From: an uncultured Clostridia bacterium
GTDB taxonomy: Bacteria; Bacillota; Clostridia; Christensenellales; Pumilibacteraceae
Assembly: GCA_947589145.1 (NCBI GenBank)
Contig: CANQCB010000087.1
Span: forward strand, 1 to 5,699
Direction: 5' to 3'
Length of the DNA stretch: 5,699 nucleotides
Part shown: one piece after another, positions 1-5,699 of the stretch
Numbering within the stretch: the stretch's first letter is position 1
How the letters are laid out: each line of letters opens with the position of its first letter
Program-made: the position numbers and the translations under genes
Notes under the pieces: generated by a model
What the model was told of the DNA's origin: nothing
The model's input: only the letters and a program-made list of their open reading frames with translations
Database searches by the model: none

Positions 1-2630
1 CCGGTCTTATGGGCGCATACGGCTGTGCGATCATAAGCCGCAATACCTACGTTCCCGGAACCGTTTCTTCGATTATAGGCAAAGAGGAACTCGAAACTTT
101 CGGCTTCAACAAATTCACGCGTCGGTGCGGAAAGTGCGGCAACAACTGTCTTTTGACGGTCACGGAATTTTCGGACGGACGTAAATTCATAACGAACAAT
201 CGCTGCGAACGAGGGGCGGAAGAAGAAAACGCTCATATCGCCAAACCCGAGCCGCTGCCCAACCTCTTCGACATGAAGTATAAGCGAATGTTCTCCTATA
301 AATCTCTGCCCGAATCGGAGGCGAAACGCGGCACGGTGGGTATTCCGCGCGCGCTGAACATATATGAACTCTATCCGTTCTGGCACACGTTCTTCACCTC
401 TCTCGGCTTCCGCGTCGTGCTTTCGCCGCGTTCTTCGCGCGAAATTTATTCCATGGGTATCGACACTATGCCGAGCGAGTCCGTTTGCTATCCCGCAAAA
501 CTCGTTCACGGGCATATTGCAGCGCTCGTCAAAAAAGGCATTAAGTTCATCTTCTATCCCGGTATGCCTTACGAGCAGGTCGAGGACGAAACGGCGGACA
601 ATCATTATAACTGCCCCGTAGTCGCCACATATCCCGACGTCATTCGTAACAACATGGGCGAAGTATTCGGCGATGACGTTAAATTCGCCTGCCCTTTCTT
701 GCCTATTGCCACGCCCAAGCGTATGTTCCAACGATTATGCGAAGAGTTTCCGACGATTCCCAAGTCGGAAATCAAAAAAGCGGTCAGCGCGGCATATGCC
801 GAGGACAAAAAGTTCAAAGCGGATATTCGCAAAATGGGCGAAGAAACCGTGAAAATGTTGGATAGAACGGGCAAATTCGGCATTGTGCTTGCCGGGCGGC
901 CTTACCATATAGATCCAGAAGTCAATCACGGTTTGCCCGAAATGATCAATTCTTACGGTTTTGCCGTTCTTACGGAGGACAGCGTTTCTCATCTCGGCAA
1001 GACCAATCATCCCCTTCGCGTTATCGATCAATGGATGTATCACTCGCGCCTTTACGCCGCGGCGTCTTTCGTGCGCGAAAAGGAAAACCTCGAACTCGTT
1101 CAACTCAACTCGTTCGGCTGCGGTTGCGACGCAATTACGACCGACCAAGTTCAGGAAATAATGTTCGCCGCGAACAAACTTTATACCGTGCTGAAAATCG
1201 ACGAGGTGAACAACCTCGGCGCGGCGCGAATACGCTTACGCTCGCTTATGTCGGTTATGGAAGAGCGGGCGCAAAAAGGTATCGCGCACACCGCTCCGCA
1301 GGACAGGCAATGGTTCAGGGAGTTCACGCCCGACATGAAAAAGAACGGCTATACTATCATCGCGCCCATTATTTCCGAATTCCATATGCCCCTCTATCTG
1401 CCCGCCGTCGAAGCGTGCGGATATAACGTAGTCCTCGTGCGCGAAACAAAATCAGCCGTCGACGTGGGCTTGAAATATGTAAATAACGACGCTTGCTATC
1501 CCACTATTATCACTGTCGGAAGTCTTATAGAGGAATTGCTCACCGGTAAGCACGACCCGAACAAAACTGCGCTTATTATTACGCAAACAGGCGGTCCCTG
1601 CCGCGCTTCAAACTATATAACGCTTATTCGCAAAGCGCTTCACGAAATCGGTATGGATCAAGTGCCCGTTATTTCTCTTAACTTTATCGGGTTGGAAAAG
1701 CACTCGGGCTTCCCTATCGATATCCCCATCATGCTCCAATTCATATACGCGACCATGTACGGCGACCTGCTCATGAGGCTGGTTTACAAAACGAGACCTT
1801 ACGAGAAAATCAAGGGCAGCACAATGGCAATGTGGCATAAGTGGAACGTGCTGCTTGGCAACGAACTCGCTCGCCGCAAGCACTCCTCTTTCGCCGAGAA
1901 TTGCAAGCAAATGGTTAAGGATTTCTCCGAGATCCCCGTAGCCGACGAGGTTAAACCGCGCGTGGGGCTTGTCGGCGAAATACTCGTAAAATATCACAGC
2001 GGCGCAAATAATCACGTCGTCGACCTCATAGAAGCCGAAGGCGGCGAGGCGATTTGCCCCGATATGCTCGACTTCTTTATGTACGGTTTCTATAACGCGA
2101 CGATAAAGAACAGGTATCTCGACGGTACTCGGATGAGCAAGTTCAAAAATAATATGCTCATTCGGATAGTCAATCACCTGCGAAAACCCATGATCAAGGC
2201 GCTGCATGGCACGAAGTTCGGTCACCCCACCGATATACGAATCATGGCAAAGAAGGCAAGCAAGGTCGTTTCCCTTTGCAATATCGCGGGCGAAGGCTGG
2301 TTCCTCACCGCCGAAATGCTCGACCTGTTCGACGAGGGTATTAACAATATAATCTGCGTGCAACCATTCGCCTGCCTGCCCAATCACGTCACGGGCAAGG
2401 GCGTTATGAAGGCGTTAAAAGAACTCAATCCCTCTGCGAATATCGTTGCGGTGGACTACGACCCCGGCGCAAGCGAAGTCAATCAGGTAAACCGTATCAA
2501 ACTCATGATGTCCGTGGCTTTCCGCAATATGCGCGGAGAAGTTCCCGCGGAAGAATCGGCATTGCTCGAAACCGCCGCGACAGACGACGACTGCAACGGC
2601 GAATGCGCAAACTGTCGCCGCGACGGATAA
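1..2630 (+). CDS. Acyl-CoA dehydratase activase-related protein, C-terminal part (DUF2229 / HgdB-like), 5'-partial
   Basis: This is the C-terminal part of a large fused protein of the 2-hydroxyacyl-CoA dehydratase activase family. The reading frame is open to the left edge (first whole codon at 3). The residues Gly-Leu just before the first ATG (position 9) run into GLMGAYGCAIISR, which resembles the end of a BadF/BcrA-type ATPase domain, so that ATG is probably internal. Numbering from it: Cys40, 43, 47 and 66 form an entry motif likely to bind Fe-S. A DUF2229-like region follows, with SESVCYPAK (Cys160), AGRPYHIDPE (295-304) and FGCGCDAITTDQ (369-380). A second HgdB-like half has NDACYPT (Cys496), TGGPCRASNY (527-536) and VQPFACLPNH (784-793). 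Full-length relatives are about 1,400 residues with N-terminal ATPase domains, which would lie outside the window. Family knowledge points to ATP-driven electron transfer to Fe-S dehydratases or reductases in the cytoplasm; the substrate is unknown. The frame is intact to TAA at 2628-2630. Family assignment is secure, exact function is not. Confidence 0.93.
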   Translation, partial: GLMGAYGCAIISRNTYVPGTVSSIIGKEELETFGFNKFTRRCGKCGNNCLLTVTEFSDGRKFITNNRCERGAEEENAHIAKPEPLPNLFDMKYKRMFSYKSLPESEAKRGTVGIPRALNIYELYPFWHTFFTSLGFRVVLSPRSSREIYSMGIDTMPSESVCYPAKLVHGHIAALVKKGIKFIFYPGMPYEQVEDETADNHYNCPVVATYPDVIRNNMGEVFGDDVKFACPFLPIATPKRMFQRLCEEFPTIPKSEIKKAVSAAYAEDKKFKADIRKMGEETVKMLDRTGKFGIVLAGRPYHIDPEVNHGLPEMINSYGFAVLTEDSVSHLGKTNHPLRVIDQWMYHSRLYAAASFVREKENLELVQLNSFGCGCDAITTDQVQEIMFAANKLYTVLKIDEVNNLGAARIRLRSLMSVMEERAQKGIAHTAPQDRQWFREFTPDMKKNGYTIIAPIISEFHMPLYLPAVEACGYNVVLVRETKSAVDVGLKYVNNDACYPTIITVGSLIEELLTGKHDPNKTALIITQTGGPCRASNYITLIRKALHEIGMDQVPVISLNFIGLEKHSGFPIDIPIMLQFIYATMYGDLLMRLVYKTRPYEKIKGSTMAMWHKWNVLLGNELARRKHSSFAENCKQMVKDFSEIPVADEVKPRVGLVGEILVKYHSGANNHVVDLIEAEGGEAICPDMLDFFMYGFYNATIKNRYLDGTRMSKFKNNMLIRIVNHLRKPMIKALHGTKFGHPTDIRIMAKKASKVVSLCNIAGEGWFLTAEMLDLFDEGINNIICVQPFACLPNHVTGKGVMKALKELNPSANIVAVDYDPGASEVNQVNRIKLMMSVAFRNMRGEVPAEESALLETAATDDDCNGECANCRRDG
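126..206 (+). other. Cysteine motif (C-x2-C-x3-C ... C), probable Fe-S site in the dehydratase-activase protein
   Basis: Within the left gene, residues 40-66 (counted from the ATG at 9) read as RRCGKCGNNC, then about 18 residues, then NNRCERG. Four cysteines spaced this way, just after the end of the ATPase-like domain, recur in this family. They are plausible ligands of an iron-sulfur cluster lying between the ATPase and dehydratase-like parts. The spacing is seen directly; cluster binding is inferred. Confidence 0.55.
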
Positions 2631-2670
2631 AACCGAGATTCGCAAAGCGTCTTTGATATTTTCATTTATA

Positions 2671-2699
2671 AAAACGGGCTGTCGACGACAGTCCGTTTT
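2671..2699. terminator. Bidirectional intrinsic terminator between convergent genes
   Basis: A 13-bp stem (2671-2683 paired with 2687-2699) with a 3-nt GAC loop contains a single G-U wobble and is otherwise perfect. The stem starts with AAAA and ends with TTTT, so transcripts from either strand finish in a short U-run (four U on +, five on -). It lies 40 bases after the stop of the left gene and 47 bases after the stop of the right gene. One hairpin therefore probably serves both. No other candidate hairpin is apparent in the 116-base gap. Confidence 0.85.
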
Positions 2700-2746
2700 A
2701 TGTTTGAACTTGGGAATTTTTCGCTTACGCTTATATATGATTTATT

Positions 2747-5699
2747 TTACCAATAGAGATAAGTCGGGTCGGTCACTTTTTGGATCGCCTCGCCTGCCGT
2801 GGGCTGTTGTAATTCGAGACGGTCTATCGTCAAAACGCATATACCCGAAAGCAACTTCATTTGCGCGTTAAGATAAGTCAATTCGAAACTTTCGTCATGA
2901 TGTATTCCGACGGTAATTACGCCGAGATTGCCGTCGATCGGCGCTAAATCCAGAGTGAGATCGAAATGTTTATCCTCGGCTGCGTCCGTATACGTGTATC
3001 CCGTAAAGATATCCTCTATTCCGTATACCGTCGTGCTCTCTTTGCTCATTGAGTCGGTTATCTTCTTCTCGATACTAGGTTCAAAATTAATCATTTCGAG
3101 AATGTGATTGGCTGCATGCTCCATAAACTCCGACGAACTGATTTCACCCGTATCATACGAAGGCGCGCCGCTGCCGAATTCCGTGTCAAACAACGTCTTG
3201 TTGCGGTGAAAACCGATATGCCAGTCGTTCGTACACTCGTAGTTCTGACATATTGAGCAAAAAGTATGATCATCCAAGGAATTTCTTATTACGCGGATCT
3301 TATCGGTTTTACCGTTGTAGTTCAGATAACTGTAACCGCCTTTGTCGTCATACGCTATGCCCGCAATCAAGCCGGGTTTTTCTCGGTAAAGCCGAGCGGT
3401 GACGTATACGTAACCTTCTTCGTCGATATCAACGGCTATATCAATGTCAATATCCACTTGCACTAAACCCAAAAGCTTTGCATTGACCTTGCCTTGTATT
3501 CGGAAGGAACGTTTATCGGCGGTATGAGTGAACGCCGCAAGCAATTCGTTAAGGCTGTCAAAGTCCATATAACCGTCAAGCGACCATTCTCCGATCGCCT
3601 CAATTCCCTCTTCCTCGGTCAGCGCTCCGACATGCGCGGCAAAATCGGTTATTGCAATCTCGGTAGAGGTATTGCCTTCCGCGTCTTTTTCCGTAAACGT
3701 TATCGAAACTATGTTGAGGTCAAGACCGCCGTTTTCGCTCTTTGTTACCGTTATATCGATATCGCCGAGGGCGGAGATAATTGCGCCGCCGTTTATTACC
3801 AAATTCAATTCGTCGCCGTTGAAGGATATCTTGCGGATTATCGTGGAGTACTTCACGAGTTCCATTTTCTCGGACGCGTCGCGAAGTCCGTCCTTCATCG
3901 TCTGTATCAATTTTTCAAGCTGCGGCACGACGCGAAGAACTTCGGATATCCGATCCGTGCATTCGTTTATCGCGTCGCGGCTGATGGACACTTTCAAATG
4001 GTTGTCTTTGCCGACGGTGGAATTATTACTCGTATTCCAATAATCAACGTATATTCTGTTGCCTACATATCCCAAGACGGCATGGTGCGCATCGATATAT
4101 GCGCCGCTCGCCTCGTCCCAAGTATTTATGTTGAGATTTAATTTTATGTCGAAGTTATTGTCCGAATAGTAAAGCAGATCTATCGAAGAGCCTTCGGCTA
4201 TGTATAACTTGGTGCCGTTATACATGATCTCCGCGCAAATGTCAAAATGCCAACTGTTGGCTGAAACGAGCGTCTCGATCTCGTCCATGTATCCGTGGAA
4301 TATGTCCGCGACGTCAACGTAACTGTCCGCTTCTACGCTGTCGAAATCGTAGTACTCCGCCGATTTCGCCGCCTCGCTGAGTCCTGCCGTAATATCCTTT
4401 CCGAGGAAAGGTACGAGGAGTTCGAAGGTCGGATCATCGCCGGGAAGCACGGTCAACGTGCCTTCGAATCCCATTATGGCAAATTCGACTTTGAGATCGT
4501 CTCCCGTTGTAAATTTAAGCGAGCGTATAAAGTCGCGCAACGTGTTTTGCGACTCTTCAGTCGTGGCGTCGAGGTCGCTCGAAAGTTCCGACATGAGCTC
4601 GACGGCATAACGTGCCTGCACGTCGCTGACTATGTTTTGAAGCCGCGTTATTATTTCCGTCATTTGATCGATATTGCAACGGAGAAGCACGTCGGATCCC
4701 GTTTCGTTATCATACGCTATATATATCGTGCCGTCGGAATACTCTCCGTAAAGATTATCCATACGGAAGGAGAATTTTCCGTTCAAAATATCGAGCTTTG
4801 CATAAATCACGTTGAGTTCGTCTATTCTGATTTGCAAATATGTTATATATTCTCTATCGGGCACGGTTACCGCAATGTCCGAAGGACTTAACGTCACGGA
4901 CGTGCCTACCGTAATTCCGCCTATCGTGTACTCGGGCACGGTCACGATTAAGTTCCCGTCGCCGCCTATTATAACAACGAGGTCGTCCATGTCGAACGGG
5001 CTTCCGCTTACCGTTATCTTTATTCCTTCGTCGTCAAATTCCAAGCCGCCGAAAAGGCTGAGATAATCGAAGTCTTTTGCGGTTACCTTGTCGGCTATCG
5101 CTATTACGGCGTCTATTATGGCGTCGAGACTGTCGTTATACCCTTTGGCATTTTCGAGAATTGCCGCAATATCTGCGGTTTCGGCGGAATCCGTCTCGTC
5201 CTCGGCTCCTATACGCACGGCTATGTCAACGCCGTCCACGGTCGCATAAAGAATGCCGTCCTTATATATGACGTCGAACTTTATCACTTTAAGGTCTTGG
5301 TATGTAAGATAGCCGCTTGCGGAAACTCCGCCGTTGAGGTTGACCTCGGCGTTGAGGTGTGCCGCCTTTCCGTCTATCGTAAGGTCAAGCTCGACATTGA
5401 GTTTTATCGCCTTGGTGTCCTCTCTCTCGGGAGCAACTACCGCTTCGTCGGAAGGACTTATTGTTGCGGTCAATTCTATCGTAATTCCGCCTATCGTGTA
5501 CTTCGGCACGGTTACGGCTAAATCTCCGTCGCCGCCTATTATTACGTCAAGATCGGATATGCCGAATTGACTTCCGTTTACCGTTATCTTGATTCCTTCG
5601 TCTGCAAAGCTCAATCCGCCGAGTAGACCGAGATAATCGAAGTCTTTTGCGGTTACCGTATTGGTTATCGCTATTATGGCGTCTATTATGGCGTCAAGG
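2747..5699 (-). CDS. Large modular repeat protein, probably secreted or surface-exposed, 5'-partial
   Basis: I do not recognise a named family. The frame is open from TAA (2747-2749) to the right edge (first whole codon at 5698), giving 983 codons without a stop. The TTG at 5614 is internal, because the repeated protein sequence continues upstream of it. Numbering from that TTG, the protein is acidic and rich in Ile, Val, Asp and Gly, with many predicted beta-strands (GGDGDLAVTV at 28-37, DIDIDIAVDID at 721-731) alternating with helices (143-180, 316-365, 547-588, 826-850). Residues -27 to 59 recur at 163-249 with about 72% identity; weaker copies of the helix-plus-strand unit follow near 366-405 and 595-640. 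A Cys/His cluster lies at 783-803. There is no catalytic motif, C-terminal membrane helix or LPXTG signal; the chain ends in TYLYW. Composition and repeat architecture suggest a secreted or cell-surface adhesin-like or scaffold protein of gut Clostridia. The signal peptide would be outside the window. It converges on the neighbouring metabolic gene and is not in an operon with it. Confidence 0.8.
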   Translation of the reverse strand, partial: LDAIIDAIIAITNTVTAKDFDYLGLLGGLSFADEGIKITVNGSQFGISDLDVIIGGDGDLAVTVPKYTIGGITIELTATISPSDEAVVAPEREDTKAIKLNVELDLTIDGKAAHLNAEVNLNGGVSASGYLTYQDLKVIKFDVIYKDGILYATVDGVDIAVRIGAEDETDSAETADIAAILENAKGYNDSLDAIIDAVIAIADKVTAKDFDYLSLFGGLEFDDEGIKITVSGSPFDMDDLVVIIGGDGNLIVTVPEYTIGGITVGTSVTLSPSDIAVTVPDREYITYLQIRIDELNVIYAKLDILNGKFSFRMDNLYGEYSDGTIYIAYDNETGSDVLLRCNIDQMTEIITRLQNIVSDVQARYAVELMSELSSDLDATTEESQNTLRDFIRSLKFTTGDDLKVEFAIMGFEGTLTVLPGDDPTFELLVPFLGKDITAGLSEAAKSAEYYDFDSVEADSYVDVADIFHGYMDEIETLVSANSWHFDICAEIMYNGTKLYIAEGSSIDLLYYSDNNFDIKLNLNINTWDEASGAYIDAHHAVLGYVGNRIYVDYWNTSNNSTVGKDNHLKVSISRDAINECTDRISEVLRVVPQLEKLIQTMKDGLRDASEKMELVKYSTIIRKISFNGDELNLVINGGAIISALGDIDITVTKSENGGLDLNIVSITFTEKDAEGNTSTEIAITDFAAHVGALTEEEGIEAIGEWSLDGYMDFDSLNELLAAFTHTADKRSFRIQGKVNAKLLGLVQVDIDIDIAVDIDEEGYVYVTARLYREKPGLIAGIAYDDKGGYSYLNYNGKTDKIRVIRNSLDDHTFCSICQNYECTNDWHIGFHRNKTLFDTEFGSGAPSYDTGEISSSEFMEHAANHILEMINFEPSIEKKITDSMSKESTTVYGIEDIFTGYTYTDAAEDKHFDLTLDLAPIDGNLGVITVGIHHDESFELTYLNAQMKLLSGICVLTIDRLELQQPTAGEAIQKVTDPTYLYW
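3206..3268 (-). other. Cys/His cluster in the repeat protein, possible zinc knuckle
   Basis: Residues 783-803 of the right-hand protein contain H-x2-C-x2-C-x4-C-x4-H-x3-H (His783, Cys786, Cys789, Cys794, His799, His803). These are three of only about seven cysteines in the visible chain. The spacing would suit a small metal site. Metal binding is inferred, not shown. Confidence 0.4.
4871..5129 (-). repeat. 570-bp-period tandem repeat, copy B
   Basis: This is the partner of the repeat at 5441-5699. It encodes residues about 163-249 of the right-hand protein, including TAKDFDYLSLFGGLEF, DEGIKITVSGSPF, VVIIGGDG and YTIGGIT. Frame and register are preserved, so the repeat unit is exactly 190 codons. 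Similarity drops sharply after SPSD-x-AV (residue 249), where the two units continue with different sequences. Confidence 0.9.
5441..5699 (-). repeat. 570-bp-period tandem repeat, copy A (upstream copy, truncated by window edge)
   Basis: This stretch matches 4871-5129 at an exact offset of 570 bases with no gaps. I counted about 206 of 259 identical positions (about 80%). It encodes residues -27 to about 59 of the right-hand protein: a helix with DAIIDAIIAI, the link TAKDFDYLGLLGGL, and strands with DEGIKITV and YTIGGIT. The longest identical run is 27 bases (5631-5657). Because the copy runs off the edge, further copies may lie upstream. Confidence 0.9.
5671..5694 (-). repeat. 12-bp direct repeat, two copies, coding for Ile-Ile-Asp-Ala type helix
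   Basis: CTATTATGGCGT occurs twice in direct succession (5671-5682 and 5683-5694) and encodes the DAIIDAII helix of repeat copy A. The equivalent place in copy B (5101-5124) has the same 12-mer pair with one mismatch, so the short duplication predates the duplication of the 570-bp unit. Confidence 0.8.

Noticed and set aside
9..11. ATG as the true start of the left gene
   Set aside because: The codons before it are in frame and give GLMGAYGCA, which looks like the end of an ATPase domain, and no ribosome binding site can be judged in eight bases. The gene most likely begins upstream of the window.
1608..2387. 260-codon open frame on the - strand inside the left gene
   Set aside because: It lies fully antisense to a well-conserved dehydratase-activase sequence, has no family resemblance, and is explained by the codon bias of the real gene.
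2653..2871. Short + strand gene starting after the left gene
   Set aside because: It would overlap the terminator hairpin and the 3' end of the repeat gene, and its translation shows no domain or plausible start signal.
3494..4141. 215-codon open frame on the + strand, with further + strand frames at 4295-4891 and 3672-4043
   Set aside because: These run antisense to the continuous repeat protein. Their translations are basic, Arg/Tyr/Val-rich shadows without any recognisable motif, and the - strand frame keeps in-register repeats across the region.
5612..5614. TTG as the start of the repeat protein
   Set aside because: The 28 codons upstream to the window edge stay open and encode the same helix as the second repeat copy, so translation must start further upstream.
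4871..5699. Mobile element or CRISPR-type array
   Set aside because: The repeats are in-frame coding units with an exact multiple of three bases. There are no terminal inverted repeats, no transposase and no short spaced repeats.

Overview
The window carries two large genes that face each other and are both cut by the window edges. They are separated by a 116-base intergenic gap holding one hairpin terminator. Base composition is moderate (roughly half GC). The left gene belongs to a protein type typical of anaerobic, fermentative Firmicutes. Together with a very long, repetitive, acidic, probably exported protein, this suggests an uncultured gut-type Clostridia. That assignment is an inference from gene content; no phylogenetic marker is present.

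Left region (1-2630, + strand): the C-terminal part of a large acyl-CoA dehydratase activase-related protein (BadF/BadG/BcrA/BcrD ATPase fused to DUF2229 and 2-hydroxyacyl-CoA dehydratase-like regions). Only the last few residues of the ATPase part are inside the window. What is visible is a cysteine-rich entry motif, then two HgdB-like halves with conserved cysteine motifs, then a short cysteine tail. The family is linked to ATP-driven low-potential electron transfer onto Fe-S dehydratases or reductases, but the physiological substrate of these fused proteins is not known to me.

Middle (2631-2746): a 13-bp-stem hairpin with a 3-nt loop and U-runs on both sides. It is placed to end transcription of both converging genes.

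Right region (2747-5699, - strand): at least 983 codons of an unrecognised, repeat-built, acidic, beta-rich protein with no recognisable enzyme motif. Its N-terminus lies beyond the right edge. It contains a clear 190-residue (570-bp) tandem repeat near the edge and more diverged copies of the same helix-plus-beta module towards the C-terminus. It also has a second, shorter module type and a Cys/His cluster that looks like a small metal site. It is most likely a secreted or surface protein, but its export signal and anchor cannot be seen.

The two genes are on opposite strands and nothing suggests they work together. I found no RNA gene, CRISPR array, transposase or attachment site. The unusual content is the modular architecture of the right-hand protein.
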